This document shows positions 50,225 to 59,637 of a stretch of 64,000 nucleotides of DNA, piece after piece. The notes beneath the pieces were generated by a model. That model was not told where the DNA came from, ran no database searches, and was given only the letters and a program-made list of their open reading frames with translations. This DNA is from an uncultured Prevotellaceae bacterium. Lineage in GTDB: Bacteria > Bacteroidota > Bacteroidia > Bacteroidales > Bacteroidaceae. Both the position numbers and the translations under genes were made by a program. The stretch covers positions 62,001 to 126,000 of the forward strand of contig CACYKA010000001.1 in assembly GCA_902774795.1 (NCBI GenBank). The letters run 5' to 3'. The stretch's first letter is position 1; every line of letters begins with the position of its first letter.

Positions 50225-50827
50225 TCAGACATCTATCAATGTCTTAGCCCATTCTGGGATGTCGTCGGTATACTGTTTGAATAGTTGGCCATCGGACATG
50301 CGGAACAACAAGCGAGCATCGGCATCGTCGATGGAATTGTCATAGATATACACACGGTCGGCCAAAGCAGAGCAACGTTTACAGTTAACAATGGACTTCT
50401 GATAGCGGGAGATGATTTTAGGGATAGGCACATCGTGACCGCCCTTCATTACACGCTGAGCAATGCGGGCTGCATTGATGGAAGGATGGTTTGTGGACAC
50501 AAAAAACAAACGTATAAAATAGCCTATCTCTTTAGCACGACGTATGAAATCTATCTTACCTTCGGACGATAGTACTGTCTCGAAGATTAGACTCTGTCCA
50601 TTGTTTAAGCATAGCTCACGCTGCTCTTCGCAATATTGCGCCGCCTGCATGACGGCCTCTGGAGAGTTCCAATCACCAAACTTGTCTTGTGCTACCTGAT
50701 CTGGGTTGATATAAACAGCATCCTCAAGCCACTCGTGACGCAGAATCTTCGAGGTGATAGTGGTCTTACCCGAACCATTAGGACCGGCAATGACAATAAG
50801 GACTGGACGATGGTCAGTTGTACTCAT
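50225..50827 (-). CDS. zeta-toxin-family P-loop kinase
   Basis: The protein is 200 aa from ATG 50827; the longer frame to 50920 overlaps the upstream partner gene. VLIVIAGPNGSGKTTITSKI is the Walker A region; YINPDQVAQ and QSLIFETVLSS match zeta/PezT-like and Bacteroidota zeta relatives; RIAQRVMKGGHDVPI and RYQKSI give the Arg residues. Zeta toxins phosphorylate UDP-N-acetylglucosamine and poison cell wall synthesis; this shorter family may have another substrate. It follows a 55-aa gene by four bases. Confidence 0.85.
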   Translation of the reverse strand: MSTTDHRPVLIVIAGPNGSGKTTITSKILRHEWLEDAVYINPDQVAQDKFGDWNSPEAVMQAAQYCEEQRELCLNNGQSLIFETVLSSEGKIDFIRRAKEIGYFIRLFFVSTNHPSINAARIAQRVMKGGHDVPIPKIISRYQKSIVNCKRCSALADRVYIYDNSIDDADARLLFRMSDGQLFKQYTDDIPEWAKTLIDV

Positions 50828-50831
50828 TGCT

Positions 50832-50999
50832 TTAATAGCTTGCTGCTGCACGTTTGATTTCCTCAAAGAAACGTTCTGTTGCCGCATGGTTAGATTCACG
50901 TGCCTCCTCAGCTGCCTCATGCATCAACTGGGCTAGCATCTCGTCGGTAGGTTCCTCGAGGCTCGTCAGACGATAATTATCAATGGGTTGTGGTGTCAT
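50832..50999 (-). CDS. 55-aa antitoxin-like partner of the zeta-type toxin
   Basis: Reading the minus strand from ATG 50999 gives MTPQPIDNYRLTSLEEPTDE, then MLAQLMHEAAEEARESNHAA, ending FFEEIKRAAASY with stop at 50832. It is acidic, strongly helical, and four bases from the toxin start, a typical toxin-antitoxin arrangement. No DNA-binding motif is seen, so regulation may need another protein. It has a clean promoter and a 16-base palindrome upstream. Confidence 0.75.
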   Translation of the reverse strand: MTPQPIDNYRLTSLEEPTDEMLAQLMHEAAEEARESNHAATERFFEEIKRAAASY

Positions 51000-51030
51000 A
51001 CGCTACTGTATTATTATTATTCTCTGGGTG

Positions 51031-51038
51031 CAAAGATA
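51031..51038 (-). promoter_or_regulatory. -7 element of the zeta toxin-antitoxin promoter
   Basis: Minus strand TATCTTTG, about 32 bases before the ATG at 50999. Confidence 0.65.
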
Positions 51039-51056
51039 CAAAGTGTTTTCGAAATA

Positions 51057-51072
51057 GTTGTAACATTACAAC
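51057..51072. promoter_or_regulatory. 16-base palindrome at the -33 position (candidate operator)
   Basis: GTTGTAACATTACAAC: perfect 7-base arms around CA, 18 bases upstream of the -7 box, just where the -33 contact would lie. A dimeric repressor could bind there. Confidence 0.55.
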
Positions 51073-51280
51073 CTTTTTTATGCATTTCTTATAAAAAAAA
51101 AGCCAATTTCCATCAGAAATCAGCCATTTTCTCGTCCCCTATGCAGTTCTTCGCATAGGTTTTTACTATTTCATTTGCAAAAATAGACAAATACTGTCAA
51201 TTATCGCAAATCTATCAGTTCTCTTTCATTAATAACCCGTGAATTCTTTGTTCCGTTAATTCATAGATTCGTGCCAACGG

Positions 51281-51511
51281 CTATTTCCACTGATTCACCC
51301 TCCTATACCTCTCACTCAACTCCATTAGCTTTTTAAAAGCCTCTACCCTCTCAGTCTTCATCTTCCCTGCATTCATCACCTTCCTATTCGCCTTCACCCA
51401 GTTCAGCATATCATGCTCCTCAATCCTATGCTTCGACGGATTCCGATGATTGCTCTCAATAAAGGCCTTCACCTCATTATATCTGGTTATCCAACGAGTT
51501 TCCTGATCCAT
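51281..51511 (-). CDS. small helicase-associated-domain protein, intact copy
   Basis: The protein is 76 aa: MDQETRWITRYNEVKAFIES, then NHRNPSKHRIEEHDMLNWVKANRKVMNAG (split here as the family core W-I-x-R-Y and L-N-W-V-x-x-N-R-K) and a helical tail. It is a single unit of the helicase-associated (HA) domain, which in SF2 helicases follows the motor. Here it stands alone, 17 bases downstream of the GajB-like helicase, so it might be a cofactor. Similar decayed copies lie at 27.5 and 50.1 kb. No independent function is known to me. Confidence 0.75.
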   Translation of the reverse strand: MDQETRWITRYNEVKAFIESNHRNPSKHRIEEHDMLNWVKANRKVMNAGKMKTERVEAFKKLMELSERYRRVNQWK

Positions 51512-51528
51512 ATATCACCGCACTTTTA

Positions 51529-53304
51529 TCAAAAAAGCGTCCCTTGCAGACCAACTTTACTTATCTGCTTCTGTTTTATTCCGAGGGTCTTTATAATCTC
51601 AGCATCGCTGATTTCTGCTGGAACCGCAAAGGCCAGGAACTGTTCTGCTCTCGAACATGCCACATATAAAAGCCTCTGCTTTTCTGTCAATATACCGTCC
51701 CTTTTCCGTTTTAGTTCCGAGAACGATATCTTCTGACCTGAACTATTTTCAGAGAGAAAAACCAACACGCCACCATAGGATGCACCTTTCGCTGAATGAA
51801 TTGTTTCTACAGAGAAAGGTAGTTTTGCGCTGGCGTTTACGCCGTAGTATGTGCTCAGGGGCTCATTATTCAATTCAGCCTGGTTGTGACCTTGCTTTCT
51901 ACTATAGGGCAGAAAGTTCACGTCAGTCTTTAGGTTGAATGCTTTTTTCAACACCTTCTGCGCTTCTGTTGTCCACTTCGCAAAACCTTCACTCAACGGA
52001 GGTAATACTTCAAGAAGTCTTATCATCGCTGCTCTTTCATGATAGTCATCCAGTCCATCAGTCACGTACTTTTTCTTTTCCTCTATTTCAGTCCCTTTAA
52101 ACATGAATTCTGCCTTTACCCTAAGCAGCTCTCTGATGGCATTAGGATAGTGTGATTCATCTTTCAGCAACAATGCCTTAATGAGCATATATGGAATTTT
52201 ACTTTTCCAATATTCCATTTTTTCGGACTTCCCGAAGTATTTATGCAATGAGTCTCTCCCCCGAGCCAGTATATGACAATTCTGGAGTCCATGATTATTA
52301 CATCTATCCACAAACTCTTTTAGAACCATGCTGATGTTCGTCTTGTCATATTTGAATACCATCACTGGGATGTTCTTGTCTTCAGTCACCAACGAAACGA
52401 TCTTTTCTTCGCCAGGGAGTCTTATCTTGCTATATATATCAATTACACGTTGTACCGATCGTCGGTTTTCGGTCAACGGTAGCACATTCCATCCATTACC
52501 GGCTGCCATCATCTTTTGGAAATTCTCAGGATTGGCATTTCTCCATTCATATATAGCTTGATACACATCGCCAACATACTCCATGTTCTTTAGTCCATTT
52601 TGGCATAAAAGGTCGAAAAATAGAGTCTGTAGTTCCGAGGTATCTTGCGCTTCATCAACAATAATGTATGGAAATCGTTGTGCTATCGACTCTGCCACTT
52701 TCGGGTGCTTATATAAAATCCAACAAGAAAGGAATGTTACATCTTGACTGTTCAGCACACCTTTCCCAACTCGATAACTCCACACCACTTTAGCATATTC
52801 CTCCAACGCAGGTTTACAAGGTTTGTTTTCATAAAGATACTTTCCTTTGCCTCTATCAACTTTTTCTGGGTCATATTTCCAGAGCATTCCTTGGTATTCT
52901 GCGCTGAACTGTTTCGAAGCAAAGCCTCCCGGGAAATACATCTGATGTATAACATCATCGTCATTAACTATCACTGGTCTCTTTTTTAGCCCTGCAAGAT
53001 AATAATATGGCAACAGTACATTTTGAGTTACGAAACTGTCTATCGTGGAAATAAGGTGTGGATGCTGGATATTGCTGCCACACATCATTTTGTATTTATC
53101 TTCCAGCTCCATGCATGCCTTATTTGTAAATGAAAGACAAGCAATCCCTCTATGCCTACCATATAAGGCCTCGCTTTCCTCCATCAACGTATGCAGCTTA
53201 TAGGCAACACTTGTTGTTTTGCCGCTACCTGGGCAGGCTGTAAGTATTGTCTTCCCCCTTGCTTCAATATAAGCTTTGCGCTGTTCCGTCAGGTCATATT
53301 GCAT
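51529..53304 (-). CDS. gajB: GajB-like UvrD/Rep helicase (Gabija)
   Basis: The protein is 591 aa. ILTACPGSGKTTSVAYKL (motif I), YIIVDEAQDTSELQ (motif II), LTENRRS (motif IV area) and KGASYGGVLVFL plus LLYVACSRAEQF (motifs V/VI) give a UvrD/Rep-type SF1 helicase. With an OLD-family nuclease encoded three bases upstream, it matches Gabija, where GajA cuts DNA and GajB senses DNA ends or nucleotide state. It is about 90 aa longer than the characterised GajB. The intact HA-domain gene follows after 17 bases. Confidence 0.85.
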   Translation of the reverse strand: MQYDLTEQRKAYIEARGKTILTACPGSGKTTSVAYKLHTLMEESEALYGRHRGIACLSFTNKACMELEDKYKMMCGSNIQHPHLISTIDSFVTQNVLLPYYYLAGLKKRPVIVNDDDVIHQMYFPGGFASKQFSAEYQGMLWKYDPEKVDRGKGKYLYENKPCKPALEEYAKVVWSYRVGKGVLNSQDVTFLSCWILYKHPKVAESIAQRFPYIIVDEAQDTSELQTLFFDLLCQNGLKNMEYVGDVYQAIYEWRNANPENFQKMMAAGNGWNVLPLTENRRSVQRVIDIYSKIRLPGEEKIVSLVTEDKNIPVMVFKYDKTNISMVLKEFVDRCNNHGLQNCHILARGRDSLHKYFGKSEKMEYWKSKIPYMLIKALLLKDESHYPNAIRELLRVKAEFMFKGTEIEEKKKYVTDGLDDYHERAAMIRLLEVLPPLSEGFAKWTTEAQKVLKKAFNLKTDVNFLPYSRKQGHNQAELNNEPLSTYYGVNASAKLPFSVETIHSAKGASYGGVLVFLSENSSGQKISFSELKRKRDGILTEKQRLLYVACSRAEQFLAFAVPAEISDAEIIKTLGIKQKQISKVGLQGTLF

Positions 53305-53307
53305 ATA

Positions 53308-55215
53308 TTAGGAAAATAAATGGGTGAAACCATCCTTAATATATATAGGTACTTCAAACTTCAAAGGATTATCTTTGTCTTTCAATCTCTGTTCAAGATA
53401 ATAAGCCAATTCCTGTGCGAAAGTTCCCTTGCTGTGAATACATTTCCACAGCACAATGGCTATACGTTGCTTCTCCTCATCAGTAAGATTCTTTCGTGCA
53501 TACGTATCCAAACAGGTTTTCATCCGATCAAGATTGTCTTTGCAATATGTCAGCAAAAATTGATACAGGTCACCTTCTATTGTTGTTTCCAACGTCTGCC
53601 CAACGTTCGCAAGGCATATCTCATACTCCAAGGTCTTAAAACTAGCACATATCATTATATTCTTCTGACCATGTGCAACTGATTGCAAATTCGCTATCCT
53701 GCCTATCGGTTTCCCCTTATAGATATTATCTCTTAACTCCTCTATTTTATTATTGTCGTCTTCAATGGTCACAAGTGTATAATCCTTCGATTTGGCAAAC
53801 TCATCACCATCCGAGAATATGGTTACTTTATTGGGTAGTCTCTTATCTATATTTGTAGAATTATACAGCAACAAAAACTGATAAAAAGCCGTCCCGTTAG
53901 TATTCACAACCTCTATTTGATTATCTGCCAATGGAGTTTGATTAATCTTTGAGAAGGTGTCCATAAGCATCGCCTCTGTAACACCCTCTACGAAGAGACA
54001 TCCCTTCGCAAACAATAATTGAGACCTTGTAACGTCAAGATACCTCTCAAGTTGTTTTTTCTGCTTTTCAATATCTTCATCAGTGTATTTCTTCCCTTTT
54101 GCTGCATCATAGATAATGTTTTCGCCAGCTCTATTACTGAAGCACTCTCCGATATTATAAGCCTTACCGTTCAGCACAATCAGGTTCTCTAACGGGATTC
54201 TTGATGTCAGCGTTGGAGAATGCGAAGTAATAAAAAGCTGACTATTGCTATTGTCGTCAGCTGCCTTAAGAAAATTATACAAATTCACTTGCAATTGTGG
54301 ATGAAGATGAGCTTCTGGCTCTTCTATAAGCAATGCATATATCGATTCTTTGTCCTTGTCATGAATTTCCTTAATGTCACTCAACACTGTTGCAATGTAA
54401 ATCAGGTTATTCAGTCCCAGACTATTTTGCCAGAGACGCAGTATCTCAGTTTTTGCTGTGTCAACAGGTATATGTGGTTTAATAACATTGACGATATAAT
54501 CAACCCGGCTTCGTTCTATTTCCACATCTATGCCATACCCACTACCAGGCATTATCCCCGCAAGATTGGTATTAATTCCTTGTTTCGTGCTCTCAACTTC
54601 ATCTCTTTTTAACAGCTCAACATTTGCATTTCTTATGATGGTCTTAATATCCTCTTCACTCCCCGCATTATCAATCTTCCTCTTAATGACTCGTCCTAGC
54701 AGATTTCCTCTTGTGCTCATCAAGTCCTTTGTACTATCTCTCAATGCTCCAAGATAGTAAGACTTGAATAATTGTAGTGAGTCATAGTCTAACTTATTAG
54801 CAGTATCAGGATTACCCGGTGTGCATCTAGTCTTTATCAGACCTTTTTCATTTTCATATTCCAGTCTTACCCGAGCCACCATCTTAATAGGATTCCCCTC
54901 TGCTGACAGATAGCTAGCGTATGCCCCCTTTTGCTCTGGCGTCAAATCATCAAACTCATAATCTATCGTAATCTTATTGGCTTTTATAACCTTTTCCACA
55001 CCAGCGACATTGGTCACCTCCATATAGAAATCCTCAGGCTCAACAGAAAGGAACTCCTCCCTGTTTCCCATTGTATAGAACAAACGAATAGCATCAATGA
55101 GGGTTGACTTGCAGCACCCATTGCTGCCAATAATCACATTAAGTTTTTTATTGAATGAAACAATCAGGTTCTTTATACCCCGATAGTTTTGAATATGAAT
55201 GGCTCTCAGATACAT
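53308..55215 (-). CDS. gajA: GajA-like ATPase/TOPRIM nuclease (OLD family, Gabija)
   Basis: The protein is 635 aa. The N-terminal ABC-type ATPase has Walker A IIGSNGCCKSTLI (residues 28-40; a Cys replaces the last Gly before Lys), Walker B LLIEEPEAHLHPQ and H-loop ITSHSPTL. The C-terminal TOPRIM part has LFVEGVTEAMLM and IFSDGDEF, with the acidic metal ligands. GajA cleaves DNA at specific sites and is restrained by nucleotides; phage infection lowers NTP and releases it. The pair with the GajB-like gene is adjacent, in the usual order. Confidence 0.85.
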   Translation of the reverse strand: MYLRAIHIQNYRGIKNLIVSFNKKLNVIIGSNGCCKSTLIDAIRLFYTMGNREEFLSVEPEDFYMEVTNVAGVEKVIKANKITIDYEFDDLTPEQKGAYASYLSAEGNPIKMVARVRLEYENEKGLIKTRCTPGNPDTANKLDYDSLQLFKSYYLGALRDSTKDLMSTRGNLLGRVIKRKIDNAGSEEDIKTIIRNANVELLKRDEVESTKQGINTNLAGIMPGSGYGIDVEIERSRVDYIVNVIKPHIPVDTAKTEILRLWQNSLGLNNLIYIATVLSDIKEIHDKDKESIYALLIEEPEAHLHPQLQVNLYNFLKAADDNSNSQLFITSHSPTLTSRIPLENLIVLNGKAYNIGECFSNRAGENIIYDAAKGKKYTDEDIEKQKKQLERYLDVTRSQLLFAKGCLFVEGVTEAMLMDTFSKINQTPLADNQIEVVNTNGTAFYQFLLLYNSTNIDKRLPNKVTIFSDGDEFAKSKDYTLVTIEDDNNKIEELRDNIYKGKPIGRIANLQSVAHGQKNIMICASFKTLEYEICLANVGQTLETTIEGDLYQFLLTYCKDNLDRMKTCLDTYARKNLTDEEKQRIAIVLWKCIHSKGTFAQELAYYLEQRLKDKDNPLKFEVPIYIKDGFTHLFS

Positions 55216-55340
55216 ACCTTATTTACAACGCACATCATCAATAATACTAAAACAATGTCAAATTCTGCTATAATAGTAAAGCAACACTATTAATAAATAG
55301 AAAAGAATTCTAGGAGCTGCGTCATTGTTTCTATTTCACA

Positions 55341-58300
55341 CTACTTCTCATGACAACACCTCAAACTCCCCACGACTCTACCACTCTCATCTAGCGTATA
55401 TGTCCCGCTAACGATAAGCCACATAGGCAGCTTTGGCACACTATTATAATTATGAATTCCAATTATATTCTTCTCACCAAGCACATACCACATTATCTTC
55501 TTGTGGTGTTCCTTGAGATATTCCAACAGAGCATCCTTCCTAACCAATAAATAGGTTTTCGACTTTTCGATGGCTCCGGCATCAAAACAAATCACCTTGC
55601 CATCCTCGTTCTTGAACACCCCTTCCTCATCGGCAAATTGCATTTTCATACCGTCAAATAATTGCTTTGAAGGAATAAGGAAACTATAAGTTCTTTCTTT
55701 GGAATAATCTTCTCCTGCCTCCCACAAATAAAAAATTGATGTCACCTCTGCATGAGCTATGAGACAGTTCGTGGTCCTGTCATAAAACTCCTTCTTTGTC
55801 AGTCCTTCATCATCAAAGCATCTATATGACGGTGACCAGTAATACTCCCTGTAGAACACTTCGTACCGCTCACTGTTCTCCGGCATCCATCTACCACCAA
55901 AGTTCTGGTTCGCGGCCCATCCATACAAATGTGGAAATTCTTCTTCGTCAACGATACAGCTTCTCACCTGATACCACAGTCTTTTGTATATGTCATCCTT
56001 GCCATGTGGTTCATCCCACTCCGGATAGCATTCCAATGCAAGCCATTCACATCCATCAGAATCCTTCACTTCTATAATCGGCTCAACTGGTGGTACATCA
56101 TCATCCATATTAAGCCAATCGACCATTCCTGCATTCCAGTTCTCGTACTTACCTCCATACCACCAGAATTCATCACGGGATTTCGTGTCTCCCCAATCCT
56201 CATTTACTCGCATTAGGGTAGTCGGGTCTATATCCCTAACATAAGGATTCCACGGCCCTTCATATTCAACTTCATTCTCGCTCCACCTATACTCCAGTTT
56301 GGGGAAATTATCTGCCACTCTGGCCAGCAACTCATGCAGGGCCAACCACTGATATTTCTTACCTATCCGCTCATTAGGTATGGTCGTGCGTCCTCTCCCT
56401 GAGCCTACGTTCTTATCAAACTCGCCGTGTCTTTCTTCACTGTATCCATATTTCTCAATAATGAGTTTTATCGCCACATTACTCAGACCCTCAGCATCTA
56501 TTTTCCAGTCACTCAAAGCACTCTGGAATGTATATCTGCCAAAGTCTCCATACGAGAAGCCGATAGTCGTATGCTCCGTAAACATGGAGGTAAGCATATT
56601 ATACATGCCATAACTATCTTTATTCCCGCTGCATTGCTCATACAGTGTTTTTATTTCTTCGTTAGGCACAGGCGCAAAATCAAACGAACTCTTATACGGA
56701 GGTCGCATTCTATCCACATCTATATCAAACTGATCTCCCATTGAGAGTGTATATTCTATAACCCCTCTTGCATAGTCACGAAGCAAAACATGTGGGTAAA
56801 CTTCATCTTCAACATCAAATACCGTTGTATAGATGTATTGGCACAAACTGACCAGATGTTGTTTATTCTTTGACCTTACTGCGCACCCTAAAGCCACGGC
56901 ATATAGTCTTTCATGTATGTATGGGTCTTCAACGGTCTTGAACTTTTCCAGGAGCGGTATCAGTACCTGCATCCTGTTATGGAGCAACTGCACAAGGGCC
57001 TTTGTCGCAGTATCACGTAGCTTACGGTTGGTGCTTGCCAAGAACCATGATAGCAAGGTAGCTCCCAGTTCTACCGACTTATCGTCAATATATACCTTAT
57101 CGCTTTCATCCCAGACCCAGTTTATAATATCCTCAACTATATTTTCCCTACTACCATATATCCTATACAGCACTGGTATCCACAGAGCATCCCTGTCTGC
57201 CAACCTCATCGGCGCAAGCATCTTATGCAGATAATCGGCATTATAATAGTTCCCACTATTAAAACCAATCTCTATCACAGTTCTGATAAGGCGCTCTCTA
57301 AATGCGTCATCATCCATAAATTCAGCGAAATAGATATCAAGTCGCGCATCTATGGTCTTCTCATCTCTCCATATCAAACTGGACAGTACCGCATGCACCA
57401 CAGCTTTACTATCCCTAAAACTCGGCAATGCATCATACAATTCAACTCCCTTCCGCTCCGGCAACAAGGTTGCCAGTGATTCTAACAGGCCTCCTATCCT
57501 ATACGGAATTTTCACAGTCTGAACATATTCCTCCAAAGCATTAGTATCATATTGCAATTCGTCTATAAGATACGCTGCCTGCAGAACATTTTCAAATCTT
57601 TCGTATGTCAGGTATATACATTCACCATAACTCCCATCCGATTTACGGAAGGCGCTTTTGCTGAAAACGCCTTCTGAAACCAAGCAATCCATCAATTCAC
57701 CCTCACTGAAAACACTCGGACAAATATCCGCGAACATTTCAATGGCTTTATCTATAGGTATCTCATGTCGGCCTTCTTTCGTGGTACTCGCAATATATTT
57801 GCGTACCGCTTTCTCCACGCACTTGATTGATGGTGAATAATGTCTATCCTTTCTAATTGATTTCTCTACACCATCAAAAAACAGATTCATGACCGATGTT
57901 ATACCCCTAATCCCATCTGGAATCTTCCTATAGCCATTATTCTTCATTCCTTCGCAGAACAAATGCAGAAACAATGGATTCCTGAATTCAGGATTGAGTA
58001 GCGGTACTGATGGATACAATATGTTGTATTCTTTAAAATACAATTGTACGGCCTTTTGGGTACTACGGCCAAATCCATGATGCCATGCTCTTACACAGTA
58101 ATCATGCCCAAACTCATCCCATGGGAGTATAGCCTCTATATATGACGAGCGGATACTCATGACCAGCCCCAGCCAAGGATGCTGCCTGATTCTATCAATA
58201 AAGCTGCGGATGTCTCTTTGCCAGATATTCAGCCCGTGTCCCTCATTGATGGCATCAATATAGATGATTAACCGGTGGCCTGTCGTCTCAGCCTTCGCTT

Positions 58301-59474
58301 CAAGCATTTCCAACAACTCTTCTGGGGTTCCGCTAAAATAAAGCATCTTCATCATCTGAGCAAAGGCATCTTCATCAGTTGTGAATTTCTGTCCCAGAAA
58401 AAGTATACTGGTCTGTTTTGCTTTTTCCCGTCGTTCCACCACTTCTGCAATTAGATGTGACTTGCCCACACCAGCATCTCCCTGAAGGATCAAGATAGGG
58501 TCATTTATCAACTTCATGAGATTCTGATTCAGATCGTTATAGACATTTAGCACATCAACGCTTAATTCATATAATTGGTCAGATATTCTGCTTTCTTCGT
58601 ATGTCGGTTTTTCTTTTTCAACTATTTTGTATGCAATACTTTGTACTGCCTCGGCCAGTGCCGATAGTGCCGTCAAAAAAACATCAAGCGGTATGGTGTC
58701 TATACCAAAAACATTGGTTTCATTAATTTGCTTGATGGTATTCCTTACATTCTCAACCTTATCCAAGGCCTCATGACAATGCTTATCCTTCTCTATTCTT
58801 CCACAAGCATCCTCTGCAGCTTTCAGTTCTTCAATAAGAAAATGCCTAAATGACTCCCCACGTGATAGCACCTCAAAGTATTCAATGGGCTCAACCTCAA
58901 CATTCAACTTAGGTAAATACCGTTTACCTAAATCTTTTATCGAGTCCGTGTTGAACCTTTTCAAATCCTCGTCAGTAAACTCATTCCCGCCAAACCAAAA
59001 CCGTATCATTCCTTGGTTTGCAGGCCTTTGTATTCTTTCTATTATATCCGTAGCCCACCAAAACTCAAACGAGACATCAGAATTATTCTTTGACCACCTT
59101 TCCACATAACCCTCAATCCGCTCCTTCATACTCTTCTTTCCTTCAACATGAGCATCTGACGGGTCTGTGGGCACTGCAATAATACATCTCTTCAGGTTCG
59201 AGTGAGAACTTAGCGCCTCTTTAACCGAGCCATCTATTTGTTGATACTGTGAATTATCAAATGCCTTACAGAAATATTTAGCCTGCCATGCCACCTCACT
59301 ACCATCTTCCAGTATCCAATAGCATTCTACCCCTCCATCGGGTTTACCGTTACGTATGTATCTCTTTTTGCATGGAATTTCCTCTTTGCGTGCCAATTGG
59401 CATACAAATTCTTCAAAACCATCATTTGCAGTCCCGTTTATGGGTCTGATATGATTAAAATCAAGATTCAACAT
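55341..59474 (-). CDS. Mrr-like nuclease fused to a STAND-type NTPase (Avs-like)
   Basis: The protein is 1377 aa. Residues 1-150 look like an Mrr/Cap4-type PD-(D/E)xK nuclease: GFEEFVCQL, KPDGGVECYW (Asp46, Glu50) and EVAWQAKYF (Gln64, Lys66). The NTPase centre has Walker A ILQGDAGVGKSHL (330-342) and Walker B LIIYIDAINEG (404-413), with SIRSSYIEAIL later. The remaining 900 residues are helical and probably a sensor of repeats. Avs proteins recognise phage proteins and then activate an N-terminal nuclease; this protein has that layout. I cannot assign it to a named Avs type. Confidence 0.72.
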   Translation of the reverse strand: MLNLDFNHIRPINGTANDGFEEFVCQLARKEEIPCKKRYIRNGKPDGGVECYWILEDGSEVAWQAKYFCKAFDNSQYQQIDGSVKEALSSHSNLKRCIIAVPTDPSDAHVEGKKSMKERIEGYVERWSKNNSDVSFEFWWATDIIERIQRPANQGMIRFWFGGNEFTDEDLKRFNTDSIKDLGKRYLPKLNVEVEPIEYFEVLSRGESFRHFLIEELKAAEDACGRIEKDKHCHEALDKVENVRNTIKQINETNVFGIDTIPLDVFLTALSALAEAVQSIAYKIVEKEKPTYEESRISDQLYELSVDVLNVYNDLNQNLMKLINDPILILQGDAGVGKSHLIAEVVERREKAKQTSILFLGQKFTTDEDAFAQMMKMLYFSGTPEELLEMLEAKAETTGHRLIIYIDAINEGHGLNIWQRDIRSFIDRIRQHPWLGLVMSIRSSYIEAILPWDEFGHDYCVRAWHHGFGRSTQKAVQLYFKEYNILYPSVPLLNPEFRNPLFLHLFCEGMKNNGYRKIPDGIRGITSVMNLFFDGVEKSIRKDRHYSPSIKCVEKAVRKYIASTTKEGRHEIPIDKAIEMFADICPSVFSEGELMDCLVSEGVFSKSAFRKSDGSYGECIYLTYERFENVLQAAYLIDELQYDTNALEEYVQTVKIPYRIGGLLESLATLLPERKGVELYDALPSFRDSKAVVHAVLSSLIWRDEKTIDARLDIYFAEFMDDDAFRERLIRTVIEIGFNSGNYYNADYLHKMLAPMRLADRDALWIPVLYRIYGSRENIVEDIINWVWDESDKVYIDDKSVELGATLLSWFLASTNRKLRDTATKALVQLLHNRMQVLIPLLEKFKTVEDPYIHERLYAVALGCAVRSKNKQHLVSLCQYIYTTVFDVEDEVYPHVLLRDYARGVIEYTLSMGDQFDIDVDRMRPPYKSSFDFAPVPNEEIKTLYEQCSGNKDSYGMYNMLTSMFTEHTTIGFSYGDFGRYTFQSALSDWKIDAEGLSNVAIKLIIEKYGYSEERHGEFDKNVGSGRGRTTIPNERIGKKYQWLALHELLARVADNFPKLEYRWSENEVEYEGPWNPYVRDIDPTTLMRVNEDWGDTKSRDEFWWYGGKYENWNAGMVDWLNMDDDVPPVEPIIEVKDSDGCEWLALECYPEWDEPHGKDDIYKRLWYQVRSCIVDEEEFPHLYGWAANQNFGGRWMPENSERYEVFYREYYWSPSYRCFDDEGLTKKEFYDRTTNCLIAHAEVTSIFYLWEAGEDYSKERTYSFLIPSKQLFDGMKMQFADEEGVFKNEDGKVICFDAGAIEKSKTYLLVRKDALLEYLKEHHKKIMWYVLGEKNIIGIHNYNSVPKLPMWLIVSGTYTLDESGRVVGSLRCCHEK

Positions 59475-59523
59475 AACGAAATATCATTAATTATCATTCC
59501 ATCATGACTCAATGATTTCCCTG

Positions 59524-59637
59524 TTAAGACTTCTCTATCTTCCTCATTATCTGGTGGTGACAGAGCCTTTGATGCCCTTTGAAATCATAGCCTGGAAAAA
59601 ACAGCCTGTAGTATTGCATTTCATGACTACGCTTCAT
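59524..59637 (-). CDS. 37-aa ORF overlapping the HNH gene stop
   Basis: The ATG overlaps the HNH gene stop (TAATG). It encodes MKRSHEMQYYRLFFPGYDFK and a His/basic-rich tail, stopping at 59524. Reinitiation could make it the third product of the Septu-like operon. No homologue is recognised, and a chance frame is possible. Confidence 0.3.
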   Translation of the reverse strand: MKRSHEMQYYRLFFPGYDFKGHQRLCHHQIMRKIEKS

